A DNA stretch of 64,000 nucleotides from Chytridium lagenaria (lineage: Eukaryota; Chytridiomycota; Chytridiomycetes; Chytridiales; Chytridiaceae): positions 1 through 64,000 of the forward strand of contig JAHLKC010000018.1 in the NCBI GenBank assembly GCA_025449115.1, given 5' to 3'. Made by a program: the position numbers and the translations under genes. The notes under the pieces are model-generated. The model was given only the letters and a program-made list of their open reading frames with translations, was not told the DNA's origin and made no database searches. Shown in pieces: positions 11,501 through 23,263 of this stretch. Each line of letters starts with the position of its first letter. The stretch's first letter is position 1.

Positions 11501-14500
11501 ACGACTCGATAGATAATATGTGCAAGATCCTGCATTGATCTTGTTGCCGGAAAGATCTTCTTTATACTGCCGGAAAATGCTTGGCAATTGTCCTAAAAAT
11601 AATATGTTTTAATATTGACAAAACAAACTTCGAACACAAATTCTTACAGTAAAAAACGCGTCTGGATCTTTAAAAATGCCATGTGCGTGCCGGCCGTTTT
11701 TGAGGAACTGAAGAACCTCTTCGAATTCTTCATTTCGTGCACTAGAGGTCAGTCCCTTTTTTTTCGAATTCAATTAAAAGGAAACGTGAAGAAAAAAGAA
11801 AAAGGAAAAAAAAAAAATAAAAAAATTACATAAAACGGAGTCTCCCCTGTTTCGGTCAAAACTAGTAACGTTCCAGTCGCCACCGGTACGTTCTTTCGCG
11901 CTGGCTCACTTAAGTAATTATCGCTTTTTGATAAGTTCGAATTTTCTGCGGAATTCTCCTTTCCTTGACGTACTTGAAGCAATTTGACCGTCTTAAAACT
12001 CATGTCGGCAGAATATTGTTGTGCTAAAGGAAAAAAAAATGAATCGATTTGTTTAATAAAGACAATGTATAACGTAAGATTGAAAAAATACCTGGAACAT
12101 TGGCCATAACTCGCGCCGCGGTTTCTAAAACGTTGTCAATTTTGGTGAGGGCAGGGAGGATGCATCGTATGTGAACTCTTCTGGCCCAATATCCGAAAAG
12201 TTCAGAGAAAACAATAACCAGAACCACCAAAAGTGACCTGAGCCCACCAAAAAATAACAGGGTCTCAAGCTACACTCACCAAAAATACAACAAAAACCGA
12301 TCTTTCTAACACCTGGGGGTCTTCACCTGCGGGAGTCTTGTTACTGAACCTGGGAGCAAGCCAAGAGGGTGCCAAGAGGCCGTTCTGAATGAGGTTGGGA
12401 GAGGATGCCAAAGTCTGTAGCAGCAAGGTACTTGGGATATAGCAGGGTAGCGAGTTCTGCAGTGTTTCCTGTTCAAACCGATGTTGCTGGCGACTTCCTT
12501 CAGGGTGGTAGAAAGAGAGAGATCTTGAGGTGCCTCACGAGATGACCAAGAGACAGAGGATTGGGAGGTAATTTGGGGACAGCAGAGTTAAAACGAGAGG
12601 TCTTTTTTATTCTTCAGTCCAAAACTTCTGAGGACCTTCCACACAAAAACTGCCCCTTTTTATAGTCCATTTCCCTTCACAAAATTAAGTTACTATATAC
12701 AATATGTCTTTCATCCTCCCTCCTCAGCCCTTTATCAAAGTTCTTGTTCTTTTTCTAAGTTGCAGCTTCATCATTGGTTCCTCGCGAGGATAAGGGTGGC
12801 CAAGGTGACGCCGAGGGGAAGGGATGGGCTGGTGATATATTCTTTACCATATAGGGGAGGTCTGGTGGCAGTCTTGGGTCCCAGAAGAGGAAAGGCAGCA
12901 TGGATGGACTATTCCATGACTACACAATCCAACCTAAAATATCCTGTCTTCTTAGCACACCTGTTGTCCTTCCAGGTGGGCGCTATTCGATTGGTCAATA
13001 CTTAGACCCCTTGAATAACCTTGTATGCCTAAAATCCACCCATGGGATGATAGGCGCTTATCATTACCTTTTCCAGTAACTTGTGTGCTTCTTCCCTGGA
13101 GGGAAGAGTAAATTTAGCATGGTTTACTCCAGGATAGATGCCCTTCACGAAAAATCCACATGGCAGGTGCTTTTTTTTAATGTCAGGAACTTGTCGCGTC
13201 ACGTCGCGCCAACATAAAACAGTGAGTTTTTGCATAAAACGAGGAAAATATGTGCTTTCCCTTCTTCACAGTTTATGAGGTCATCCTGTCATCAAAGAAG
13301 ACCCAAAATTGGTATCAGGAAACTGTATCCTGTGTAGCATGTACTGGGACATGTGGCGGCTGAATTCGCCAAGTTAACGGCTTGGTTCAAAGCCCCAAAA
13401 CCAGGTACTCTAAACCTCCGTGAGCTCTTTTTCATGACTTTCTGTGTTAAACTTGTCAGATTTATTTCTCAAAAATAAATAAATTTCATAATTGACTATC
13501 AGTGATTTTGCACGGAGTTCATATTTCTAAAGCCTTGATGTTGGCACTTTGCTGTGGTCCCTATACTCTGGTGTAACTGATAGACGCGTTCTGACACGTC
13601 AAGGAGATTCAGTTTCTTCTCCTCTTCATTCGCTGTCAAACAGTTTTCCTCTGAGTTGTTTGTTTACTCTTTTATGTTAATTTTAGTCTAAGTCTTTTGC
13701 CCTCTGGTTTATCCGCGCCTATATGCGGACGTGTCAAGTGAATAAAGCCTTATTCTCAACCTGTTTGGTTTGGTGTGATTATTGGTCTTTATTGACCGTG
13801 AACCATCATGAAGTTCACACGTATCATTGACACGGACGGCCAGTGGGTGAAATACCTGGGAAAGAGCGTATTGATAGAGCATAATGTTATCTTAAAGTAT
13901 TATAGAAAAGAGCTTACATACGTTCGTGGGTCTAAACACATAGACAGGAGGGAGTCGGATTCTTTAAGGTTGCTGGCAACACAAGAAGGAATCGAACCAG
14001 AAGAGTCGTCCGCCAGTTTCTGAGCTGAGGTCATGAAGAATTGACTCGCGGTTTTGTTTAAGTCTTGCTTGTATCCGCAGTACTCGAGATATGCAGAAAA
14101 CTCGGAGACAAACCGTTCAACGTAGAGTCCTTCCGGTAAGTAAATCAAGTCAGTTTTGTCAATTCAGCTTTTAAACAAATATGAACCTTTAATTAGACGA
14201 TGGAGAGCAGCGGTCCCTTCTTGATGGTGATTTGCAAGAAGAAAGTTTTTCAGTCGTTTCGTTATCGCGGTTTTCTTAAAGATTACTATAGAAGTTTCTG
14301 AGAAAGCTTTTAATGTGATGATGTTTATTGGAATGAAAACAAAAAAAACAAACCAACCAGTTCTAGCTAAGGGTGGCAACTGCGCTGAAATACCCTCGTG
14401 AGTAACATTAAACGTGGCTTCGCATTTGGTGCAAGTGTGCGTCCTAATGAAAGCGTAGGCAATATCGTATAAATCGAACACCGTGCGGCATGTGGTGGCC

Positions 14501-15268
14501 CAACCCCTGAGCCTAAGAGCTGATTGGCAATCAGATTTTGGGCAGCGGAGGGTTATACCCTGAAAGAAAAAAGGGTTATGATCGCGCATAGAAGTTAACG
14601 TGCAAAGTGGCTTACCTCATATTGTTCTACCGGGTTTATAATATGTACCCTTTTAAGGCAAATACTGTCGAAGGTTCTCTCTTTGAAAAACGGAGGCGGA
14701 TCAAAATACAAAGACTTTTTGTCAGTCTTTAACAAGTCACGCACGCTTGCAAGAAACTTTGATTGAAATTGGCGATGCCCTAGCACGATAGTAGAGCTTC
14801 CTGTCGGCTTTAAAGATTTCGTTCTCCACTTCGAGAGCAATTTTAGAAATCTACAACAATTGTAAGCATAACATTAAAGGTAAAAAAGAGAAATCAAAGA
14901 TAATGAAAGGTATACGACACATGAATATAATATAATACCTTGCTCATAATAGCTTCTTCCTCTAAAATATCGTCGCGAATTTCGTCACAGTGGTCTTCAT
15001 CGTCTGGTTCAGGATCCTGACCCACCTCAGGTATGTGAAGCATGCCTATGTCATCATCAATCACATCAGGCTCAGGCTCCTCCCCATCCAGACGACCAGT
15101 TGAGTTGGAAACGTCGATAGCGCTGTTATCCTCTCGGTTCTTCTTCTCTCCCTTGCCGCGGCTTTTGTCAATGCCACCTTGACTGATACCCCTCAAAGGA
15201 CTACCGCTTTGCGCCGTTCTCTTCACAACCTTTTTTGTCCCCACCAAGTCCTGCCTCTTTCCAGCCAT
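8528..15268 (-). CDS. Large zinc-finger/DDE-like transposase (KDZ/DUF6729-like), copy 2
   Basis: This is a multi-exon gene. Exon 1 (15268-14939) encodes a basic then Asp/Glu-rich N-terminus. The exon starting at 14559 has CPKSDC (about 14530-14544) and a second Cys pair, CTKC (about 14410-14440), ending in QLPPLART, which resembles DUF6729-type zinc modules of fungal transposases. The downstream exons read DPRT/RVHIRCILPALTKIDNV (12180), SADMSFKTVKLL (Asp at 12004-12006), then TDNCQAF with FPATRSMQDLAHI (Asp at 11590-11592), then CGHHCLQWPDGVESYYF (about 11200) and RCKRCGKVQKGHG (about 8820-8862). I read the two Asp positions as the first residues of an RNase-H-fold DDE site. Problems are an in-frame TGA at 14164-14166, two exon junctions whose phase I could not reconcile, and one-base losses at 9340-9600. 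Family assignment is from motif memory; a KDZ or related unnamed family is possible. Confidence 0.55.
12234..13905. mobile_element. 1,672-bp insertion in transposase intron, with AAAAG target duplication
   Basis: AAAAG lies directly before (12229-12233) and after (13906-13910) the insertion. It falls between a GTATGT donor (13921) and a CAG acceptor (12181) on the minus strand, so the host intron would be only about 64 bp without it. The flanking exons join in frame as DPRT-RVHIRC. The insert carries AATAAA (about 13741) and a weak minus-strand frame at 13029-13235, but no recognisable transposase or reverse transcriptase. Presence at the same site in both copies means insertion preceded the duplication. 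Confidence 0.6.
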
Positions 15269-15826
15269 GGATTATCAGTGCTGGACTATTAATGCTAGAC
15301 TATTCGTGCTGATGCTTGCGCTTCCTTGGTACACTGTTGCTGATGGGTTCGGGCTTAAGGATAAGAAGGAAAAGGTTGTCGATGAAAGGATTGATGGAAG
15401 GATGGGAGGAAGACGGAAATGATAGGGAAGTAGGAAAGGGTTTCGCTGGATAGGGATAGGAGGAAGGAAGGAAGGAACGAAGGGAGGTGTTGAGTTTGAC
15501 GCTGGATGGATGGATGGATGATTGGATGGGAGGAGGGAAGGAAGGAAGGAAGGACGGAAGGAAGGTCGTCGGCGGGGTGGTGGCAGCAGCAACGGTGTGC
15601 AGATGCTTGGTGAAAATTATTTTTGGATCTCTATAACTTGTTGCTTACGTGGCCTGTGTGCGACAGCAAATCGAAATTTAAACTCCGTCATCAGCCCATT
15701 TATTACTCTTCTATTGGCCTACCACAATTGAATACTAACTGGACAATCTTAACTCTTTCTCTCCTCCTCTTGTTCCTCTTTCACTGTTGACTCCATGACT
15801 GTTGACTGTTTCACAAGAACTGGACC

Positions 15827-15997
15827 CGACTCTTCACTCTGGACTCTTTTCATTGGTTTCAACGGTTTCTGACTCTTTTCACTCTTTTTATTGGACAATC
15901 CAGACTCTTTCCACTGTTTCACTCTTTTTATTGGACAATCCGACTCTTTTTGACTCTTTAGAGTGTTCCTCCTCACTCTCGCCAACTGACTCTCTTT
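15827..15997. repeat. GACTCTTT subterminal array (copy 2)
   Basis: This is the same six-fold GACTCTTT array as at 6080-6250, about 35-200 bp inside the right boundary of the element. The sequence is essentially unchanged between copies. Confidence 0.6.
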
Positions 15998-16032
15998 GTA
16001 CTACGTCTTCCTATTAACTTATTACTGATGGA

Positions 16033-17150
16033 TTCCCATTATTTAATTTGTGCATAAAAACAATACGCAACTGGATTTTATGACTAACATAGATAAAGAC
16101 AAGGGTATATACCTTGGTATATACCTTTCTCGTAGCTCCATTCCTTCCTTCAACCAACCCTTTGCTCATGCCACGTTTTTATTGCTCTTGGCTCCTCCAA
16201 CTCCAAGAGCAAGACACCGTTTCCTTGACCCTCAACGCCAACACCAACCGCCCGTCTCCAGACTGAGTACATGCTCCATGCACCATGACCCCTCATGGGC
16301 CCTCAATTGCATTAATTCTGGTGCAGTCTTTTCAAGAAGGAAGGAAACGGCGTAACGTCTCGACTATAAAAAAAATAATTGCATGAATTCAAGTTCCCAT
16401 TTGATTCATTTAAATAAACACTGACTGTATGGGATAAACTGAATAATCCAAACTCAAAGCAGTTGGCTTCCTGTCCTGAATGCCTTTTTACGACCCATTT
16501 CAATTAATAAAAGAGGATCAACCTTGCATGCCCTTAAAAAAAGCTACTTAAGATATTGTTTTTTGGTAAACACAGCTGCTGGAGATCGCCATCAGTAAAC
16601 TGTACTGTCTGCTCACAGAAAATGAACCGTTAGACGAAACAGCGGCAATAGATAATGCCGTGACTGAAATGCGTTTTGCTTGCTGTCTGTCATCCGCTTT
16701 GTTATATGGAAATAGGACGGAGGGCTGAACAAGGTGCGATGGATGGAGCAGCGAGTTGTGCATACCTTAATGTGATTCAGTTCTTGCCTGACAGTAGGAG
16801 GGAAGGATGTCAGTAGCCATCATTGGAGCTTTCGCTTTCATTTTAATGGCCTGTTATTGTTTAGTTGTGGTCAAATAAAGACTAATGACTACGGGGAGGA
16901 GAAAACTGGCCAGCAAATCTATCCTTATACCTTTACGATGCCAGACGAAATATTCATGCAAGAGTTGGATGCCTTTCTTTGCATCATGATGGCGATGGCC
17001 CAAGAAAGTGTTTGCCATTGCACTCATAAATCGTTCGTTATTCCGATGCGAGAAACACCTGTCTGATAAAATCCCCATGGCGAAAGGTAATTACATACAT
17101 CAGTAGAAACGTTCATGTACCTTTGGCTATGATTGTAGAGCACGTGTTTA
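16033..17150. other. Intergenic, nothing recognised
   Basis: About 1.1 kb between the right end of the duplicated element and the 3' end of the FAM210-like gene. Short open frames occur on both strands, but none has recognisable motifs, consistent splice signals or composition suggesting a gene. Confidence 0.5.
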
Positions 17151-17768
17151 TTATGATTTTGGGGCGGGAGGACGACGTCCAAACAACGCCATTGCAGAAG
17201 ACTTTAAGCGACCAATGGCTGCTCCAGTTGGAATAACAACGGTCCTATATCCCCCCAGAAAAAAAGAATTAACTAAAAGAAAACAAACAACCTTGGGGAG
17301 TGGAATAGCACACTCACCTCGGCAAACCAAGCGTCAACACCAACGACACTCCAACTCTAACCGGCATCAACACCTTGACGATCGCATAACTCGCCGCAAC
17401 GTTAAACACCACTCCCGTCACATCATTCTCGGGGGTGTGATTCCAAACGCTTTCAAGATCTTCTTGGCGGCCCTTTCGCATCCTTGATGGATTCTTCAGA
17501 GACTAATAGGTGGGGACGATGTTGAAGGAGGTGAGGAGAAAGTAGACGATTGAGGGGGGAGGAGGGCTGTAAGTTCATGGAGAAAGAGGAAAGAGGTGAG
17601 GTGGGATGCGGGGGAGGCGCGGAGGACAGCGGTATGGTGAGAAAGGGACTTGAAGAGATTGGAGAAGCGCGGGAGTGTTGGGGGTGGGGGTGGAGCACTT
17701 GTAAGAAGACGGAAGGGGAGGAAGCGGGAGGGGTTGTGGAGTCGTATAAGGAGTTGACGTCCGAGCAT
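17151..17768 (-). CDS. FAM210/DUF1279-like mitochondrial membrane protein
   Basis: The start codon at 17768 gives MLGRQLLIRLHNPSRFL, a basic, Ser/Leu-rich mitochondrial-type presequence. HELTALLPP, SIVYFLLTSFNIVP, a charged helix resembling ESIKDAKRAAKKILKAFG, and VTGVVFNVAASYAIVKVLM-PVRVGVSL follow. The Asn/Ala..AYAIVK..PVR.G block is the hallmark of DUF1279 (FAM210) proteins, which sit in the mitochondrial inner membrane. An intron (donor GTGAGT near 17316, acceptor ATATAG near 17243) leads to a short basic C-terminus ending APKS at 17151. At least three one-base shifts in C or G runs (about 17480-17560 and 17430) break the frame; each is repaired by one added base, so I interpret them as assembly errors. 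The length (about 170 residues) fits the family. Assignment rests on the C-terminal block. Confidence 0.5.
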
Positions 17769-18060
17769 GACTAAATGATACAATGTGCAAAATTTGTCAG
17801 TCTTTGGACTCGGACGATCTTTTTATCAAAAACTCACTAAAAAGATTATAAATAGTAAAGTCAAAAGGCTGAATAGGGGATATTTCATTTGATATCACGA
17901 GCATGGTCAGGTACTGATCAACAAAGTTAGAGGGTATTAAAACAGTCACAGCGTACATCTCATCATACGCGTATCTACATAGATAACGAGAAAAGAAAGA
18001 AGCACTTCAGGAAACAAACAATGACAGATTAGAGAGCTGAAAATTACAAGCTTCTCAATA

Positions 18061-21000
18061 AATAAACAACTCCATCTTTTCAGGCTGAGCCTCCGTATCT
18101 CTTGCCACCTCCTCTTCTCCATCTTCTTCATCAACTCCACTCTCCCCTCCCACATCCCTCTCCTTTTTCGATTGTCCCTTATGTCTCTTTTTCATAATGG
18201 CATGCAACTCATGATACGGCACAGGTGTAATCACAGCGCGTCTGCCTACAAGCAACAACTCCTCTCCACTAAACCCAACCTCCCCAAGTCCATCAAGTCT
18301 CGCCCTCAATAATTGTCCACCTCTCACTTCTTCCTCCCTCTCCTCTTTCCTCACCCAATCCTCTCTTCTCTCCTCTCTCCTGTCTCCCCTCCTCCGCCTT
18401 TCCTTTCTCTTCCCCTTTCGCATCCCTCTCCCCTCAGATCCACCGCTCTCAGAGCCATCCGACTCAGACTCTACATTCCTCCTACTCGACCCAGCAGATA
18501 CCCCCTCCTTCCACTCCTTTCCTCCGTCTTCGTCTCTCCTCCCCTCACTTTCACTCTCACTCTCATCCCTTCCCCTCCCCATCGACCAACTCGACGAACT
18601 CGGCGACATAAACGTCCCATTAGGTGCCGCCAATATCGTTCTCTCAGTCATATCATAAGTTCGCAACGGCAAAAACTTGGTAGGTCCCGGTTGTGTGAAA
18701 TGCACCTTCGGACCATCTTCTTGTGGTGCTGGTTTGGCAACAGGGTGAGCATCTTGCCGCGCTAAAAGCTTTGCAATATGTCGCTTTGAAAGTGGGAGGT
18801 AGTCTTCTGGTGTTGCGACATGGTGGTCGTCACGTTTTTGGGATGAAACTCAATGTCGCGCTTGGTTGTGGAAATGGGGGGATTTTCGAAATCGCGTCTA
18901 TAGTGTTTAACGTGACCTTCAACGTCACGTTTCGACGGGTCTCGGTTTCCACGCACCTCCAGGCCACGCTTTAATGGTATAACAGAATTGTCCACCTCAT
19001 CATTCTTTAAAACCTTTGCATCAACCTCTTCTTTTTTTAATTGGCTTTCCCAAACCTCATCACCCTTTGATAACTTCACCGACCCCATCGAACCGCTCCC
19101 CTCTTTTAATTTACCCCTCAAATCATCCCCCCTTCGTGTCCCCATTTCTGGGTCTATCGACTTTGATCTATACCTCCCCTCCAACCCTTCCACCTCCAAC
19201 GCCACCTGACTTCTCGACAAATCCCTCGCAAGCACCGGTAATGGCGAAACATTCCTCGACTCAATCCGTTCCTTCTCCACCCGTTCCAACTGCTCCTCGA
19301 ATCCACCAACACCAGACTTTACACCATGATGTCGTCCACACGCACACCCAACACCAATATGTGGGTTCAGCATGAAAAACACGGAAGACGGTGGCGGTCG
19401 TCGACGCGAATGTTTATGCATCAATGAAAGAGTCGTCACGCTCATTTCATGCTTGTGACCCCCTCTGTGAATAAACCGCTTGTGTCAAATAACTGCGGAT
19501 GGAGGATTTTCTGATCAAGCGATTGTTTGTTGGGGATAAGTTGAGCGCGTGGACGGGATGGCGTTTGATGACGAAGTGGAGGGAGGAAGGTTTTTTTGAT
19601 AGGTTTAGTGGGACGAGGTTTTTCTATAACCCGTGGAGGAGGTTCCTCCACCACCACTTCATCATCAATGTCTTGAACTGGGACCATCTCCTCCACAGGT
19701 TGATCCACCATCACCGGTTCCACATTCTCAACGGTCCGTCTCCGTCGTCCCCCATGCGGCTCGACTTTTGGCATTGCCAGCTCCGTTTCAACGTCAATCA
19801 TGGTGATGCCACGACTGTACACGGGGGTATGTTCGTCATCGTAGTTCCATGTGATGGTGCCTTTGAGACGATCAGGGTCTCCCGTGTTACGACGCTTTTT
19901 GTCGATACCGAGCTCTTGGTCGGTGTATTCGTGGCGTTTTGGGTTGGGGGTTGGGAGGGGGGCGACTTTGGTGGGGTCGAGTTCTGTGTCGATGGCGAGC
20001 ATCATGTCTTGGAAGAATTTGGAGGTGCGGGGGACGGAGCAGGAGACGAGGAAAGATTCGTAGTCTTGTTTAGCTTTCCTACGATAGGGGTTAAAATGTT
20101 GAATATTTAAAACACTCCGAGGAAGACAATAGATATAAAAAAAAAAGCAGTGGAGGAAAGAAAAAAATTCGATGAAATATGTTACGAAAAAATAACAACT
20201 GTTTTGGAAACACATATATATAAAAAATCGACGCTTTCTAAAAAGAAATAAACGATTTGATATTCTGAGTAGTGAAACAAAAGGTCGAGGTGCGAGAAAA
20301 ATAAAAACTCTTACTGAAACCCTTCCATCTCATCATCCGCCTCATGCTGAAACAACGCCTCCCTCACAACCGCATTCTCATCCATAGCCCTCTCCAAATT
20401 CTTCATGGCAACAAGCGCCACCGCCATCTTCACCTTCTGCGCGAGTCGATGCAACTCCAACGCCTGTGTTGGCGTCAACCCCGCGCTCATATCTGAATAA
20501 GACGGTTGTTCACTCGCAGGAACGTCGGAGAGCGGGATGGGGTCTGTGGAATGATGGTGATGGTGGGTGGTGTCATGAGCGATCACGTCAACAGAACGAT
20601 GATGATGGTCGTCGTAGTAGGGACGTTGGGATCGGGAGACTCGATGGTGTTGGCTTGTACGCAGGGATGTGGTGTGATGTGGGTGAAAGTCGTCGCTGCT
20701 GTCATGACGACGGTACTCTGAAAAGTCGTCATGGCTGGTATGACTGCCAAAGTTATGACCTTCTAAATGAAACGACATGCTCCCATGAGTACTTCCAAAA
20801 CTACTTCCACGATCATTGTAATGACTTGATCGTGTGTTATGATGATCGTCAAAGTGTTCAAGACTTGTGCGTTTCGAATCACCGTGATGGCTTATTCTAC
20901 TGCTTCTATGATGATCATCTGAATGGTCCACTTTGCTGCTTCTGCTAAAGCGGTGATCGTCTATGTGGTCCGCGTGATCCATTCTGCTAGATCGGTGGTC

Positions 21001-21825
21001 ATCCGGATGGTCCGCTCTACTACTTCTACTCAAGCGGTGATCGTCTACTTGGTCCGCGTCTGCGTGGTTCACGTCATGCACATTTCTACTTAAACGGTGA
21101 TCGTCCAGACCCTCTGTATGTCCGTGATGGTCCTCCACCTCATTATACCTCACATACGCATCGTCCATCTCCTGCACATGTTGTCCTAACCCATCATCCC
21201 GCGCGTCCAACGCACCTTTTGAACCCTCCACATTCCCCCTTCTCCCCTTTCCCTCCCCCTCCCCTTTAACCCCCCATTCCTCCCCACGGAACGACGATCC
21301 ATTCATCCCATACCCCCCACCCTCACGATGACCCGCACCATGACCCCCAGATCTCGGCCGTTGTCCAAAACTAATCGACTTCCCTTTTGCCTCCAACGAC
21401 CCCATCTGCAACATAGGCAAAGTCGACATGGCCCCCAACCCCGTCTCCATTCCAATCTGTTGCGCATGAAACGCCTGCTGTCTCGACGTTGCCTGCGAGA
21501 ACCTCCCTGAAGCCGTCAACGAACTCCGATTATAATGTCCCAACGATAATCGTGGTCGTCCCTCTGCAGATGAACCCGCTGTACTCCAGTGATGAGATGA
21601 TCCTGCACCTCTTGATTCACTAGAGTTCATGGACGTGGCGTCAGACGGTTTCGCTGTTTTGTAGGAATCGCCTTCGTAGTTGTATGTGCCTGATGCACCA
21701 AACTTTTGCTTGAACCTCTCCACGTTGCTTTTGGGGATTTTGCGGCCCGTTGGGAGATCCATTGTTGGTGCACCGCTCCCCATGTAGAGGTGCAACCCTT
21801 CAACGAGGTGGCGTGATACCGACAT
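18061..21825 (-). CDS. Large His/Asp-rich protein of unknown function
   Basis: This is a gene of about 1,170 residues, and I do not recognise the family. Exon 1 (21825-20315) starts MSVSRHLVEGLHLYMG. It holds Ser-rich sequence and, around residues 215-400, repeated DDHR(L/S/F)SR-type motifs and His clusters. The intron 20314-20079 (GTAAGA..CGTAG) joins GFQ to KAKQDYESFLVSCSVPRTSK, the most conserved-looking part, which continues to GITMIDVETEL. The frame then shifts at about 19455 (G run) and again at about 18837 (A run); one added base at each gives continuous coding through GRHHGVKSG..., KRHIAKLLARQDAHPV and VHFTQPGPTKFLPLRTYDM. A Glu/Arg-rich C-terminus ends at 18061. There is no signal peptide or membrane segment. 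Its acidic/basic low-complexity nature suggests a scaffold or nuclear protein, but that is speculation. Confidence 0.55.
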
Positions 21826-23263
21826 GGTTGGTCTAGCTTCTATTAGGTCAAAGTATCAAACGCGTTTCTTTTTGGCCACACTACGGGGTTCCCGGACCAT
21901 GCGGGGGGTTGGCTTTGAACACAAAAGTACCCCTGATTATAGTAACGACAAAGAACCCCCCTCCCCCCAGCACTGATGTGGTTATATGTGATGGTGTAGT
22001 CGCTTTCCGTTTGTCTCTGTATGCGCCTTTAACGATTCACACCATCCCTCTAGAACGTCTTTTTTTTTCACTTAGGTCTCGAATCCCGAAAGCATCCAAT
22101 GGGCCATTGTTTAAAAATGGAAAGGAGGCGAGGCAGACCGTTGTTCCGGTTCCAGGTTTTCGTTGAAGCAGGTATACCGGCCGATAACAGCATGGATCTT
22201 TTGGGAGTTTTATGCAGGTTCGTGATTCGCGTTCATTATTCTGTGTTGCAGCCTATGCTCCTGTCCTTTCGATGTTACAAGCTTAGGATATGCTGGAGAT
22301 AGTATCAGAGCGACCTCCTAAGCACACGGCATTTACATTTACACAGAGGACCATCTAATGACATTGACAAGTTTTGTTTGTATCTGCATAACGCACTTAC
22401 CACTCACTACTGTTGCGTGTTCCCACAACTACACAAGTTTGTTCTCCAACCGAAGATTTCTGAAAACGACTTCAAAAAGAAAAACGTGAAGAAGCGACTT
22501 AAAAATAAAAGCGAGAGCCCACCAAAAAAAAACCCCCAAACGGTTTCTTTATAAAAAAAAACAATCACATAACAACCAAAGCCAACCAAAAAAACAACAA
22601 ACAAACAAAAAACGAGATCACAGAACCACCACAAACCCCTACAACCAACAAAAAATGAGGCGATAAAAACAAAGATAATCAAAATGAGGGATTCCAAATT
22701 AAAAAACTATAAATGAGGAAACAGTAAACATCCAAATCCAGTTCCAAGTTATTCCATCCTCATTTAGCGCGTGCAAGCCGTAAAGAAAAGAAACGGTAAG
22801 TACATTTTTTGAAGGTTTTGCGCATATCTTCTTTTCCAACACCCTTGTCTTTCTCACACACAAAAGGAGCGTTGTCCGAGAAAAAAACAGTTGGAAAAGC
22901 AGATCCAACGCGTAATTTGGGGATGGAAAAGAACACTCAGCTCGCAAAAAAAAGAGGGGTAGGGGTGGCGAGTACCATGAGAAAAGGTTGAAATAACGAA
23001 AGAATCGAAACACCATTGAAAGAAGACCGCAAAAAATTCCGTCCCCCCCCCATTCCAAGTCATCCAAAAGAAAATGAAAAATATCTATCTATGAATCTCC
23101 CAACTCCAATTATCCACCACCAAAATCTCTATACTATATAAGAGGAAAATTATAAAACCAATAATCTCAAGGAGATAAAATAACTCAAGTAGCAACCGGT
23201 TCAATCTGCTGTCCATCCTCAAACTCATCTCCTCAAACGCCGCCTCCCCGGTCCTCCTTTCAG
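21826..23263. other. Intergenic region with A-rich tracts
   Basis: The stretch 22440-23080 is rich in A on the plus strand and yields only low-complexity Phe-rich frames on the minus strand. No gene with supporting motifs was found between the start of the His/Asp-rich gene (21825) and the 3' end of the membrane protein gene (23264). Confidence 0.5.

Larger units (their letters stand above)
8547..16032 (-). mobile_element. Mobile element copy 2 (longer, less deleted)
   Basis: This segment is a direct repeat of 1-6285, same orientation. It retains the 1.23 kb that copy 1 lacks and the 1.67-kb insertion at the same site. Its right end, at 16032, is inferred from loss of similarity to copy 1 (after 6285). 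Its left limit is unknown because copy 1 runs off the window; if the serine recombinase belongs to the element, the left end lies within 6286-7258 and the unit would be roughly 9 kb. Confidence 0.8.

Noticed and set aside
13808..14023. MKFTRIIDTDGQWVKYLG frame at the right edge of the 1.67-kb insertion
   Set aside because: Runs out of the insertion into the antisense of the transposase; at most a remnant start of an element gene.
22407..23067. Hydrophobic Phe-rich minus-strand frames
   Set aside because: Arise from A-rich plus-strand DNA; no conserved features.
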